NCBI GenBank assembly: GCA_003993805.1
Contig: RSEF01000001.1
Span: 76,876,013-76,940,012 of the forward strand
Source of the DNA: Himantopus leucocephalus
Lineage: Eukaryota; Chordata; Aves; Charadriiformes; Recurvirostridae
Reading direction: 5' to 3'
DNA length: 64,000 bases
Shown here: positions 23,038 to 35,774 of the stretch, one piece after another
Position numbering within the stretch: the stretch's first letter is position 1
Layout of the letters: each line of letters begins with the position of its first letter
Made by a program: the position numbers and the translations under genes
Notes under the pieces: model-generated
Database searches by the model: none
What the model was told of the DNA's origin: nothing
Seen by the model: only the letters and a program-made list of their open reading frames with translations

Positions 23038-23275
23038 GATCCACGGGAACTTGCTTCTGCTTCTGGGTGTCTCGTGCAACACTACCACCGCTGTCGCTAG
23101 AGGTGCTGCTTTGGCGGCTGATGGTTGCTGGTGCTTTGGGCACGGGAACTGGTATAGGTGCTGGTGCACTAGGAGGGAGGGGGACAGCCACGGGGACAGG
23201 AGCGGGTGTTGGAGGTGGCGAAGGAGTAGCAGGAACTGGATCAGGTTGCTTCGCAACATAGTCCGTCCTTTGTTT
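23038..23275 (-). CDS. EPS8: EPS8 exon: proline-rich linker after SH3
   Basis: A 238-bp exon (acceptor CTTTTCAG, donor GTAAGT), the longest of the gene. It begins KQRTDYVAKQPDPVPATPSP and continues as a Pro/Ala/Val tract (PPPTPAPVPVAVPLPPSAPA, then PIPVPVPKAP). It then has the serine-rich SRQSSTSSDSGGSVARD and ends PVPVD-type sequence. It links the SH3 domain to the actin effector domain; in mammals this segment contacts IRSp53 and carries MAPK sites. The AP/VP repeat seems a few residues longer than the human one as I recall it. The repeat makes an artefactual long open frame on the opposite strand. Confidence 0.95.
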
Positions 23276-26200
23276 CTGAAAAGATGCAGGGAGACTCAGT
23301 TTGGCAACAAAATTAGGACAAGACATCAGGCAAACCCAGGTTTCTTCAGAAAATGCTGGGATGCTTTGCACCAACATTTATTATACAAAGGCATCCTACT
23401 TGCCAGATATAGTTCCAAAATTTGCCAAAATTTGATTTGGCGTCTATTTCCTTCTCTGTTGGACACAAAATTCACAGCAATGGCATCATTGGAAACGCAT
23501 TTCTTTCAAACCGATGAGTTCTATGAATGAAATTGTTTTTAAATCCCAAACTTCTATTACTTGGTACTTTTTAACAGCTTCCAAAATTTTTGAATTGTTG
23601 GACTTTATCAGTGCAAAAATGTATATTTTAGAGATGTTATGTAAAATATAGTGAAAAATGAACATAGCCAGCCATACCTAAGCCTGACTAATAGTTTAAC
23701 TTCCAAACGTCACTGAGGTTGGGATAACACATTGTTTCTTGAACTGCAGACACCATTTAAGAGGTTCCTGCTCCCCTACCCTTTCATTTGTGCCTTTTCA
23801 GCTATCTGTGTGGTCACTACATGCCACCTCAATGCAATATACCAATTAAAAAACCCCAAACCTCAAACTCCACAATTCTTGGAATAGGGCTGTTGTTTCT
23901 TTTTCCCCACTTTACGCAATGTTCTAACAATGTGCAAATTATCTTGCTGCTAATAACTAACTAGCAGGTGTCTCAAGAATAAATTGGGGGAATAATTTCT
24001 TTTCTCCTTCTTTACCTTTAGAATGGCACCCATTACAGGAAGACACATATATTTTCCCAAAGCAATCCCAATGACAGACAAGCCCAGAAGCTCATAAGCA
24101 ACCTAGGCTACCCTCTTCTTTCAAACAGTTCAAACTCCACATCTCACTGTTTTAACAGTGCTCCCTCTCCACGGTTTTGAACTAACACAGCTTGAAAGTT
24201 TAATATTAAAGTTTGTTTGCTCAATAGGGATGCCTCATCTCTTAGTTATGAGAAGTCTGCTTACTCTGGTATGAAAATAGATGAGTACATTCCCCAGATT
24301 CATTGCTCCTTCCTGAAATAGTCTTCCCTGTTTCCTTGGAGGCAGAAGGTTTATGGCAGATCAAGTAGGGAAATATTTGTAGGAGCCATATGGTAGATTC
24401 TGAGCAGCACATCACTGCCCTGACAACAATCAAACTTTCATTAAATGTCAGCAACTGCCCTTATACAGGAATCCCCAACTCAGTAACTGATGGACAAGGC
24501 ATTTTGTAGTGAATGTAAATTGGGACCATTACAGCTAAGCTATGCTGAATTACACCAGCAGAAACTTTATCCCATCATCTTCTATGGCCAGTCAATTAAG
24601 CCTAGGGAAAAAAGTCTTTTGTTTCCCTTTTCACTTAAATTGTAGTAGTCAGCTACTGAAGCAAACATATAGTCTTACAATACATTCCCCATTAAACCTT
24701 TTTGGTTTTTTTTCCCTTAGCATTTAGTTGTTCAAAGGTATTAATCTCAATTATTTTGTGTCCACCTTGTGCAGTGCATTGTGGGAAGATTAAAAAAAAA
24801 CATGATTGATTTTTCCGTATTCTACTACTTCAATGTTAAGACAATAAATACTTTTTTAGATGTCAAATGACAAGAAAAGTGAAATGCATAACATAAAAGA
24901 GCACAAGCAGAATAAAATATATTTAAGAAACCTGTCCTTTGGTGAAATGAGAGTGCCCTACTAGGTATATAGTAAATATACCATAATTTTTGATATGTAG
25001 ATGTACTATGGCATATCCAAAATCTTGTTAATGAATTTAAAAATTTTAACAGATATTAAAATGTTCTAATGATATTCAGATATTTTTTAAATCTTGTTCA
25101 CAGATTCCAGTTGCTAGACTGTTATCCCCACAACGTACCCTCATGTGTGCCCCAACCTTCTTAAACAACATGCAAGGAAAAAGCAGGGCTTTTTTTATGG
25201 TAGAGAGGATTCATTAGAAACCAAGGCATCAGCTGCACATCACCACAATCATAATCCAGAAAAAGCGATAGCTAAACACTACACGTAGCTCTCAATGGAT
25301 GCCACTGATATGTTTCAAAAACACGTTGTACTGCAACCGCAAGCCTCATCAAAACGACTTGCTGGAGTGAAAATAAAAATTGAACTGGAAGCATCACTCA
25401 AATTCTAAATTTACGGATGAACCCGCATTGAAATACACTTCACATTTTGTTCAACAGTGCCCAAAAGCCAATTATACATTCAAATCACATTTAACATTTC
25501 TTTTTTTAACACTTCTTTTTTTAAACTCCAGATCTTTTGAGGACATCCACACATTCATTCCATCACTTCTATTCGTTGCTACAAACAAAAGAAGCATGCA
25601 CTATGGAATTTGGTGACTACAAGTGCAAAAGAGTAATTTCTGAGGTTCAATATCAGAAGAGTAATTTTGTTACCTCTGAAAGCTCTCCCAGCAATTGCTG
25701 TGAGGAAAATGGAATAAATCACATCAAATAGTATTGTTAGAAAGGTAAAAAGTAACACCTCACACATGATGCCTCACACATCACTCTTGAAATTTCATAC
25801 ACATTAGCAATTTAAAACAAAGGAACATCAGTGCTAGTAATTACCTCTTCTTATTCACTAAGCAACTCATAACATAGTGGGTTTTTCTCATTTTCTTCTT
25901 TTGAATAATGAACAGAGTGTTGGCTACAAAATGTACATATGTGACACCGTATAAGCACTGAGCTCTTTTCAAAGCACCTACCCAGACAGAAGCTTAGAAA
26001 GAGGTTTAATAAGAAACAAAACCCAAACAAAAAACTGACAATGGATTGAAGATTATAAGGTGAGCATAGAGAACACTTGAAACTGCAGAACAATAAGAAG
26101 TCAGTCATGGCAGGTATTAAAAAAGGAACGTATTTATTTTAGCTTAAGAAATGTTGGCTAGCTTAGAAAATGAGGTAAAGGTCGCTGCTGACAGACATGT

Positions 26201-26611
26201 TCTCACGAATTTGCTGACAGCTGTAAGAACAATGAACAATTCTGGGTTTTGTTTTTCCTTCTTCCTCATTTTTTTTTCCTTTTAAGAATAAACTTGCAAT
26301 CCTCAACTCATGTAAACTGGAACAAATCCTTTAAATTATTTGGAATCGTCATGATACACGCTTATTAAAAATCTGCATATATCAGAAAAGCTTGCTGGGA
26401 CTAGATTTTTTTTCCTCTCCTTATTTTTTGCCAGAAAATCTTTGTTTTTACAGGAAAAACATAGAGGCCCCAAAGCTCTTTTTCAACACACTACAGGCTG
26501 CATCTTGTCAAAAATCAAGATTCAGTATGATTTGATCTATTTTTAATATAAGCAAAAGAGTAAGTTTGAGTAAAAGTGCTAATGGTATCAAGCCTAATTC
26601 TTGTTCATTGT

Positions 26612-26667
26612 AAAAAAAAAAAAAAAAAGAGAGCAAAATATTTCTTAAAATAAATAAATAAATAAAG
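26612..26667. repeat. Poly-A and (TAAA)n simple repeat
   Basis: A run of 17 A at 26612-26628 followed, after AGAGCAAAATATTTC, by TAAATAAATAAATAAATAAA. It may be the decayed tail of an old retroposed element, but no body was recognised. Confidence 0.75.
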
Positions 26668-27266
26668 TATGGGCAAACTGGGGACTTTTAATTCCTATCA
26701 TTAATTAAATCATTTTTACAACTATTCAGTACATTTTTGTATAGTAAGTGGCATCCCATAATTTGGGATTGGATCAATGTTGAATTGGACAGGAAACAAA
26801 CTTTTTTTTTTTTTAAGCCATCAAAGTCTTGGTCTGACGGCAACTTTAAAGAGCATTGGATATGAAATGAAGTAAAAGAGATACTGGCTCTTGGTCAAAA
26901 ATTATGACGTCTTTGGCCACTGCAAAATGAACACCTGGCAACTGCATCGCTTCATTTTCAAACACTTCATGATCTGCAGGAAAGATACCAGTTGGCAAAA
27001 GATGGATATAACATTATGACACTAACTTGGAGCACAAATGCTATGCTTGAGGGGAAACTACTTCCCACAGAGATATTTTAAGTGAGGTGCTAAACAAAGA
27101 GACTTGAAAGAAAGGTTTTGATGGTAGGTCGCCAAGACATGCAAAGGACACTTGTCCCAAGTGAGGTGGACACTTCCGTTTTGGTGTTTACATATAATAA
27201 AAATCCCTCTTAAATACACTATTGCAATTCTGTGGACAGTCGTGGTTTTTTTATAAGACCACAGGA

Positions 27267-27597
27267 CTGTATTTGGCTTAACATTTACTCTCTGTGCCTC
27301 ATGATTTCATGCACATCACTGATGATATAACCATCTCACCTCACAAATGGTGTCATAAGATTAATTAACACGCCCACCAAGATACACACCTCTATCCCAA
27401 TTACGTTCCTCAAATTTCTTTTCCAAAAGCATTAANCTGTATTTGGCTTAACATTTACTCTCTGTGCCTCATGATTTCATACACATCACTGATGATATAA
27501 CCATCTCACCTCACAAATAAGATTAATTAACACACCCACCAAGATACACACCTCTATCCCAATTATGTTCCTCAAATTTCTTTTCCAAAAGCATTAA
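27267..27597. repeat. About 165-bp direct duplication around single N (27436)
   Basis: Copies 27267-27435 and 27437-27597 begin CTGTATTTGGCTTAAC and end AAAAGCATTAA. The second lacks eight bases (GGTGTCAT) and has a few substitutions. This looks like two alleles or two unmerged overlapping contigs. Confidence 0.9.
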
Positions 27598-28524
27598 AAG
27601 AAAGTTAAAAAAATGCACAGTAAATAGGAAACATTATGATTAATTACTTTTTAGGTCCACCAGCGATACCTGCACAAAAGAAGAAATCAGAGTACTTGGG
27701 AAACTGTTTATGTTTATATATAATGGGATGGTGAAGTACCACTGTTGGTTCACAATAAAAAGGCAGACTAAATGACCAACACCACAGGAAATGCTGATAA
27801 TCAATAATTAACATTAGTGGAAAACATAAACAGTCAGCAAAATGCTCTCCTACATGTGCAAAAGTACCAAACAAGCAAAAATACCGTTTCCCTGGAACTA
27901 ATTCAGCTGACCAGAAGAAAGAGAATGTTACAGCCTCTGACTCACAAAGTTGACAAAATAACTAGGATAGTGCTTGCAACGTTCCTGAAAGTATCATCTT
28001 AGACAATTCAGTGCCGTAAAGTAACTATCTGGGACCTGGAGTCTGAATGGGACTGAGAGAAAAATCAGGATCTAAATGTAGTGTGTGGACTCAGAGGTCG
28101 CCAGGAGAGGGAACAGAGCAAGAGTAAAATAAACTTTGTAGCTCTCAGAATAATTGTGATGATAATGCATCCATCTCTCAGAGAAAGGGTGTCCGTCTAG
28201 CATAACCAAACGAAAAAGTTATCTCTTTCAATCGAATCCTTAACCCTTCCTAATAACCTGGAAACATCCTTTGGTCAGCTGTGCTTAGAAAGCCATTAGT
28301 CCGTAAAGAAGCACACTAGCCTTGTACATAACACTTATCTGCTGCGCGACGCCGACCAGGGTGCTCACCGCAGCAGACAGGCTGCTTTGAAAGCAGTCTT
28401 TCGAAAACCAAAGACGACTTAGGAGACTGGCAAAAGCCGCACAGCACCAGGCACTGAGCCTGCTCCTGTTCAGGCTCTGGCAAAGGCACTGATAGGAACC
28501 GCTTCAATTTCCTGCTCTACCCAC

Positions 28525-28640
28525 AAGTTCTCCTACTTGACCTTGGGCAAGGCAGTCATCCCTTCAATGCCTCATTTCTCTCTGAAATAGCAGCAATGTC
28601 TCCTAGCGCTGTTATGAAAATACATAGGGTTATGCAAACA
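28525..28640 (-). mobile_element. MIR/core-SINE-like fragment
   Basis: TACTTGACCTTGGGCAAGGC, then TCA..CCTTCAATGCCTCATTT and GTTATGAAAATACATAG resemble the reverse complement of the MIR core (GCCCAAGG, GAGGCA and ATTTTCATA-type spacing). It is strongly diverged and without edges, as expected for an element older than the bird-mammal split. Confidence 0.5.
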
Positions 28641-29661
28641 GATGCCAAATGAACCACGTATCTATCACAGCGAAAGAGACAAATGAGCATGCTCAGGAGT
28701 GCTAGAATTATAATAGTCACCATAAAGTTAAGAACAACATTACTGACGCATCTTGATAAAGACTCCTTTTCTCCTGTGTAACTCATTCTATTCCTAAATA
28801 ATTTCACAGTATTTCAAGCTCACATTTGAATATGGTAAAGCTACAAACAAAACAAACCATGGAGTGTAGGAAACAAGCTGCCAGAAGGTAAAGAAACAAA
28901 ATTATCTTAAATGTTGTTCTCTGACCCTGATTTTCATAGGTCCATGGAGAATGCTTTGTGAAAATGATTACTTTGTTGTTTCCTATGTCATGACATTATT
29001 TCGAACAGAAAACTTCAAAACCTGCAGTGCATTACAAAGAATAGCGTGAGAACCTCTACTCAAAACTGTACTCAGTCTGCTCGGGATTTCTTGGCAAATT
29101 CCAAACACACAAAATGACATGCACCCGAAGAAAAAAAAAGTCAGATCTTTAAATTAGGATTTGAAAAGCACTCTAGATTTCACACACAGGCAAAAACCAT
29201 AATCAATTTAGAATGAGCTCATACGTTATAGGCAAACAATTAGGGACAAGAAAAACTCAGAAACGGTCTGATTCAAGCCCGCCAAGCTCAAGACAGGTCT
29301 ACCGCATTATTGTGCCAGAAATAGCATAGGACCTGTTTCTCAAGAGATTTTCCATATCTATGGCAAAACTGGAAATACTGCAAAAGCTGCAGCTTTCGTG
29401 ATAGCTGTGCACGCAGAATCCAGCACAGCAACACCTTCAACTGGGACTTTTAGATGAGTCTGCAGCAGAGACAGTCAACAGTAACATTATGGAATTTCTC
29501 AGTTTTCAGTCATAAGCTGAAGTGTGCAGGCACAAGGAATGAATATTAGATTAGATTAAAATAAATTTAACTGCAAGTTTCAACAGGAGTTTGGTTTGCA
29601 TTTGGACTGAGAAAGTCTGATTCAGAGGCAGGCCTGGAATTTCTGCTTAATCCAAACTTGT

Positions 29662-30004
29662 TTGCCTAACCTTTCAAAATCATTAGATATAAAAGGGAAG
29701 AAAAAGGTCTTAGAAAATACAACCTCTTATTTTATGAGCCTCCAGCCCAGTTAAATGTTTTCTAAAATACACATAACAACTTTATCCTCTATATCCTTAC
29801 TCAGGTGGACAATTGCACTGACATAAGATTATNTTGCCTAACCTTTCAAAATCATTAGATATAAAAGGGAAGAAAAAGGTCTTAGAAAATACAACCTCTT
29901 ATTTTATGAGCCTCCAGCCCAGTTAAATGTTTTCCAAAATACACATAACAACTTTATCCTCTATAATCTTACGTCAGTGCAATTGTCCACCTGAGTAAGG
30001 ATAT
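29662..30004. repeat. About 170-bp duplication around single N (29833) with 42-bp inversion
   Basis: Copies 29662-29832 and 29834-30004 are near-identical for the first 129 bp (TTGCCTAACCTTTCAAAATC to TTTATCCTCT). The last 42 bp of the left copy (29791-29832) then appear reverse-complemented in the right copy (29963-30004) with one mismatch. Confidence 0.9.
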
Positions 30005-30671
30005 TCTTTTTTTTTTTAATATTTTACCCTCGAATTCTGCTCAACATATAAAAGAAACAACAACAAAAAATATTAATTCCACACCACAACATGAAAGAAA
30101 GAAAACTGAAATTAGGTCAGGAGAATAGAGTGCTATTGATGCACAGGAACAGTAACTGAAAAATACCTTTGTGAATTCAAAAGCAAAGGCGCCTACTTTT
30201 TAGGATTCCAAAATTACAATAATTAAATAAATTCAAGACTAAGATAGAGACACACAAAGACAGAAAATAAAAAGAAAAGCTAGCGTTCACTCTCCTAGGA
30301 GAAACAAAGATGACCCTACCTTAAATAATTCAAACTCCTTCTTTGGCATCAACAGCTATCAATCCACAAAGGATATTTGCAATTAAAATAAATGCATACA
30401 CATCCATTAGGATCGAAATTACTATGTCTAAGCAAATAAGCAAAAAAAAAACCCTTAAAGGAAAACATTTTGCTGTTTCTCTATCAACTTTATTCTCATG
30501 TTAGACTCTATGCAATACAGAAATCAGCCTCAGTCTGTAGAAGAAATAAAAATCTTTTGACATATTAGTGGAACATGCAAATATTTTAGCCTTGCTGGGA
30601 ATCTATTCCTCCTCCACACACACACATGCACACTTCAAAAGAAAGTTTTGCTCCCAAGGAGCGGATGGTAC

Positions 30672-30815
30672 CTGGATGGTGCGGGTAAATGCAGGCTCTG
30701 ACCATCCTAGAGCACCTTCTTGATTCTTCAGAGGGTCCAAAATGTTGTTTGGCACAAAGCCTGTGCTGCCACTTTTATTCTGAACCTTCCACCACTGCTT
30801 TCTGTCATCCAGAAT
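30672..30815 (-). CDS. EPS8: EPS8 exon: SH3 domain, C-terminal half
   Basis: A 144-bp phase 0/0 exon (48 codons; acceptor TTATTTCAG, donor GTACCA). It reads ILDDRKQWWKVQNKSGSTGF, VPNNILDPLK and NQEGALGWSEPAFTRTIQ. The paired WW, GFVPNNIL and the RT/n-Src layout are the SH3 hallmark. The EPS8 SH3 is unusual in preferring PxxDY peptides such as those in ABI1. The tail after ILD differs from mammals, which usually have VRPPESGLG-type sequence. Confidence 0.96.
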
Positions 30816-31739
30816 CTGAAATAATTTGGTAAATTAATTACATAGTTTTGTTATTTTTTTTTTTACTTTCTTCCTGCCAGTACTCAGACTGTGCACCATT
30901 TCAAAAAAAACCCCATAACTTTGCCAGGTTCTCCAATTGCCAACAGATCTTACACAGATGTTCCCAAGAAACCCCTGTCGGCTTCCTTGATTATCACCAT
31001 CATTAATTCTACGTGGTCATACTGTGCTTTTCAAAACGTGTCTCTGAAGAAAGGATACAGAAGTAAAGTGTGTAATGAACCTCCGTAAACTCAGACACGT
31101 GCTGGACAAGAGAGCAGAATGAAAATCAAATACTTGCACTGGCACCTCTGCAACCTCTATGCTGTTGACAAAAGTAATAAGTAACTACTGATAAGCCAAG
31201 GAAAAGTGCATCATTCCAGGAGAGCACAAATTTGCAGAGACTGCACTTCAGCATAAACAGGGAACTGAAGCAGGATGGCCAGGAGAAGTCTGAAATCTGA
31301 CTGTCGTGCAATCTCATGTGCAATATTGTCTCTCTTTGTTGCTCCCTCCCTTCCAAAGGTGTCTAACTTTCAGGGTACTAACTCTTCCAGGCAAGACAGT
31401 CTTTCAATATGCCCCGTGCATACATAGATAGTGTTTGCCAGAGCCAGTTATTTAAATACTACTTAATTAGGCTTTTAAAAGCAACAACAGAGAAGATGGA
31501 AGAAACACACAAATATATTTCTAGCATGGATCTCTACAGCACCAATTCATAAGTCAGCGCAGAATCTCCGTTTATCCTGCCTACGAGGCAAAACAAATTG
31601 ATTGAACTTTCTATACTAAGGGAGATAAATCAAACACATTGAAGTAATTATTAAGGACAGCCACGCTGTCCACAGGAAGGGTGCCCTCAGCTTTGAGTAG
31701 TACTAGAAATCCATGTTTTCTCTTTGCAGAAAAAATTAC
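30816..31739 (-). other. EPS8: EPS8 intron
   Basis: A 924-bp intron splitting the SH3 domain between Glu and Ile-Leu-Asp-Asp. No repeats recognised. Confidence 0.85.
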
Positions 31740-31851
31740 CTCTACTATCTCTTCTTTCATGACAGAAAGCTCACTGTTGTTTCTTGCCATAAATTCATAC
31801 TTGCATTTGGCATATTTCTTGGTCTGTGCTTTACTGTGTGCTTCATAGTTT
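31740..31851 (-). CDS. EPS8: EPS8 exon: SH3 domain, N-terminal half
   Basis: A 112-bp exon (acceptor GCTTTGCAG, donor GTAATT). It reads (R)NYEAHSKAQTKKYAKCKYEF and MARNNSELSVMKEEIVE. KYEFMARNNSELSV is the first strand and RT loop of the EPS8 SH3; the ALYDY motif of ordinary SH3 domains is replaced by the YxF form typical of EPS8. Its last codon is followed in the next exon by ILDD. Confidence 0.96.
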
Positions 31852-32020
31852 CTGCAAAGCAAAGATCAGACTATTGTTCAGTGAGACATTCGAGCAAATA
31901 AAAACCCAGACAAAATGCCCTCTTCCAACAACCTGCAAAACATTTAAACAAAAAACCCCACCCCACCATAACATGCTGCTGCTGTGTAACTACCTATTCA
32001 TAACACACTGATTTAAGTGC

Positions 32021-32074
32021 CAAAAAAAAAAAAANTTTGAAAAAAAAAAAAAAAAAAAAGAAAAAAGAAACAAA
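32021..32074. repeat. Poly-A run with single N (32035)
   Basis: Two A runs separated by N and TTTG. A homopolymer assembly break; on the - strand it is poly-T. Confidence 0.85.
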
Positions 32075-33426
32075 AGAAAGGCCGTTGACCTACACGAACC
32101 TCAAAAATTGGTAACCTTTATTGGCTCACTGCTTGCAAGATGTATGATAACAACTTAGATTAGCAGGTGCCATTGTTTTAAAATAAACATGTACACTATA
32201 TTTAGTCTGTTTTCCTACAGTACATTAAACAATCATTTGCCATATAAACAAGTGACTATACTTAGCATATAATTGATATCGTGTGCTTTGTGTGAAACTG
32301 TATTTCTAGTGCTCATCAAAAATTGTTTCAAATACGTAACAGATGAATAATTTTTTGCCATCAACACCAATGGAATTAAAACACTAAAAAATGCTCGCCT
32401 ACTGTAGATCAGTTTCTTAACCGACTATAAGGTACCATCAACTCTAACAACCTCAAGTTACTGTATCAATTAAAAATGAAAAATAACTTCTTGGCAGTTA
32501 CAAACAGCGGTCATTGTAGAACAAGGCATACCACAGTTTAACTCTGTGTCTTTCTGTTTCTATGAGGAAAGACCCGTTCAGAATGCCTTTGAGTAAGTTT
32601 CTTTGATGTAGTACCTCTTCAAGGTGAGAAGCCCCCCAGCCCCCTCAAAACAGGTCTGAAATGAACAGTAATGTTATTCCCTTATTGTAAATTACATCCA
32701 ACAACCCAAATCCATACCAGGCAGTAAAGTTTANAAAAAAAAAAACCAAACCAAAAAATCCAAACAGATAATGAAAACGTGATGCAATCAATGGCTTGAA
32801 ATGCTGCATACGACATCATAGCACAGGGATACAAATGCAGGTGGTTGTTGATGTTGGTGCTGTGTAACTGTGGGTCCCAGGTGTGCCTGAGCAGTCCAGT
32901 AGTCACCTAGCTATTGCATGGCTGTGGAGAACTGTCTCATTTGACTTGAAGAGCAGCACAAAGGAAGAGTCATATTTAGATTGAAAGATTATTTTGAAAG
33001 AAAGACAAAACACTAGAAGTGTTTAAGGAGAGAGTGAAAAACACGGGATGAACCCCACCTTGCAGAATAGCTGTTATGAGGCTGAAAGATGTGTGAGTAA
33101 TCCCGATTTTTTCCGCCACCCACTCAAAGTTCATAGAATTTTGAACTCCTTTTTTACTATTTCAGGGATATGACTAATGTACCTCTGAAGGCACTTTTAC
33201 TTTTAGGCTGCCATTCCAAACTCATTTCACTAACAGTGTCTTCCTGCCTTGTCCACACCTAACCATCCTGATCCCTTCAAAAACATTATTCAGGAAGAAT
33301 TCAGGAAAAAAACACTAATGTTTCAGTTTTGCTCCACTATGTTGCAGTCAATGGCAACATCCCCAGAACACTGGCTAGTCAGTGGCCGTACGCTTCTGAT
33401 GAGACCGCAATTCTTCGAGCCCAGCT

Positions 33427-33503
33427 TAATGAGCCGAACAGTTTACCTGGGCCACAACATTCTCNTAATGAGCCGAAGAGTTTACCTGGGGCACAACATT
33501 CTT
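33427..33503. repeat. 38-bp direct duplication around single N (33465)
   Basis: Copies 33427-33464 and 33466-33503 both read TAATGAGCCGAA.AGTTTACC and on to CACAACATTCT, with two or three substitutions. Read as a contig-overlap artefact. Confidence 0.88.
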
Positions 33504-35640
33504 AGAGCTTCCTTCCCTCCATCTTCCACTGTGTTCTTATTGCTTGTCGGACACACTGTAACTGCAGCCCTCTGCTCTCCTGTGCAAGCTGAACCAGACT
33601 CTAGTGGATTGCACAGACTTCCAGGGTGCTTTTCTTCAAACGACAGTGCAAAACCAAACTACGCAGCATACTACTGCAAAGCACCACATGACTTGCTGAA
33701 AAACTATTCCGTTCTCCTTCAGCATCAGAGAAAGCCCCCGATATACCTAGTAACACACTGAAAGTTTAAGATCCTGATGCTTAGTTTAAGTCACCCAAGG
33801 AAAGCACACCTTACTGCAGGTCCTGGCATGTTGGAGTAAGGCTCACTGAAGTTCCCCATGTAACCTAACTGACCCTCAGAAGGTATTGGGTGGCCCGGTC
33901 ACTAGGACTGCTCATTAGGAATGCCAGCTTTGAACAAGGACCAGCAAACGATGGCTTAAAGGATCAGCTTGAATTTCTTACTCCCTCCCCCAAACCCACT
34001 GCTTCACCTGCTTCTTCACAGATGCTTTAAAATTTATCTTTCAATAGAATTTACTTGGGGTAACACATATTAACACCTTACCCCCAGTAATGAGCTCCTA
34101 CCAGGCACATATTATATGCCTCAAGAGCCAATTAACAAATGGAAGTTCGTGTTACGTTGAACAGACGGGAAGATGGGGGCACAACTGGGGATGTTTGCAT
34201 CAGTACCAGCCATCTAGACTCTCTCCTGCAATCAGTGGTGAGAAACAGGTACCACTACTGCATGTCTCATTTCACATCTTTCAAAAGACTAATTTCACCT
34301 TACATGAACTGCTTCTTAGAAACAGCCATATCTCTTTGCCCGCCACAAAGGAGGCTTGGATGACTCTTTCAGTTGCAGCCAGATACACTGATATCATCAA
34401 TAGCTCAATGCAATAAGACCCATTCTCTAAACCTGAAATGGAGGCAACAACATTTGCATGGAATACTTACTGTGAAAGAACAAAACAGGTCTTATCGCAT
34501 TGCAGACAAAAGAGAAAGGAATTTAGAGTACACATCATCTATGTTTCAAGCTGACTTGTCCTGAGACAAGAACCCAAAAAGTAACCAAGTTTGAGAAAAA
34601 GATTAGAGGTGGCTACTACTGCTGGTCTTGTTATGAAGAATAAACCCAAAGTTCAGGAAAAGAATTGAGTCTTCAACCTGCACACCACGTGAGAATATGT
34701 TTGCATGCAGAAAAACAGGATCTTTTAGCACATAGCTCAAAAACAGGGGTTATGCAGAGGTTTTAATCAAAAGAGTTATATCAATGCTGTTTTAACCAGC
34801 AATCTAATCCCAAAAACTTAGCTTAAACACCTTCCATTGCACATAAGCTAAAATAATTCTTATATGGTGTATACGGACTATGGTTTGGCACAGGGGAGCA
34901 ATTCCAACACCACTTTAATGATTTACTTCCCCAGTTTGTGCTGGTATAAACTCTCCCCACAGACAAGGCCGAGACTCCAAGGATCACTGCATCTGATCTT
35001 GTCAAACTATTTGTACGTAGGCTAAAATGAAGGGGATGAAAGAGGATGTGCTAAAAAACACTGGTTGCTATGCAAACATTTCAGAGCATTTTTTGTAACA
35101 TTTGAAAGGGAATGGAAGAAACAAGGAGTTACTATTCTGAAAGGGGATATTTATGCACCAGCCCGGACAACAAAAAGCAGGAGACTATGGAGCACTAAGT
35201 GAGCAGCTAAACAAATCAAACGATCATTCAAAACAGGGACAGGTGAATCTCAGAGCAGACTTGTCATTCTTTGTAACTCTGAAAAGAGCAAAGAATATTT
35301 TCAAAAACATGAAGCAAAGCAGAAATAAAATTTAAACCCAAACAGGAGGATTCTGCGTTCTTAATCGGGTTGGAAATCCACTATATAATTTTTGAGAAAA
35401 GCATCGATTTAACAGCATACATAAACAGGGTACATTCATAGAAATTACACTAAGAGAGTCTTAATGATGTGCCTTAGAGAAGCAAAAGCAGAATACCCAC
35501 TGCTAACAAGAATCACTTCCTCGTAGAAATAACGATCTGCCCCAGACACAATCAGAGGTAATTACAGACCCCGCCACCCCAACAGCAGTAAGTCGGGACA
35601 GTTATCCACAGCACCACGTACGCCGTCGGTTCAGTGTTAC

Positions 35641-35774
35641 CTATCTACATGTCGGCTAACAGTTTGCTTAAAGGCAGCAACAGCCGCCCCCTGGTCCAGC
35701 AGAGGCCCTCTTTTGTACACCGTGTTACTGAATGCATACCCGTCGGACGGAGGGTAGTCGGGAACACCGGGAGG
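35641..35774 (-). CDS. EPS8: EPS8 exon: linker before SH3
   Basis: A 134-bp exon (acceptor CTTCCAG, donor GTAACA). It reads PPGVPDYPPSDGYAFSNTVY and KRGPLLDQGAAVAAFKQTVS, ending RHVD plus AG. It is a low-complexity, poorly conserved linker; mammals have HSSVSEYHPADGYAFSS-type sequence at the start. It contains PGVPDY, a PxxDY-like motif of the kind the EPS8 SH3 itself prefers. Confidence 0.93.

Larger units (their letters stand above)
23276..30671 (-). other. EPS8: EPS8 intron (7.4 kb) with joins and old repeats
   Basis: The largest fully contained intron. It holds two duplicated contig-overlap joins (27436 and 29833, the second with an inverted segment), a poly-A plus TAAA repeat at 26612-26666, and an MIR-like fragment near 28530-28640. 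The remaining sequence is AT-rich with no recognised coding content. Confidence 0.8.
31852..35640 (-). other. EPS8: EPS8 intron (3.8 kb) with three single-N joins
   Basis: Contains single N at 32035 and 32734, both inside or beside poly-A runs, and at 33465 inside a 38-bp duplication. The 170-codon + strand open frame at 33249-33761 runs through that duplication and matches nothing, so it is not called. Confidence 0.8.

Noticed and set aside
23051..23530. 159-codon + strand open frame
   Set aside because: Shadow of the proline-rich EPS8 exon on the other strand: proline codons read in antisense avoid stops.
33249..33761. 170-codon + strand open frame
   Set aside because: Crosses the single N at 33465 and the 38-bp artefactual duplication; no recognisable protein.
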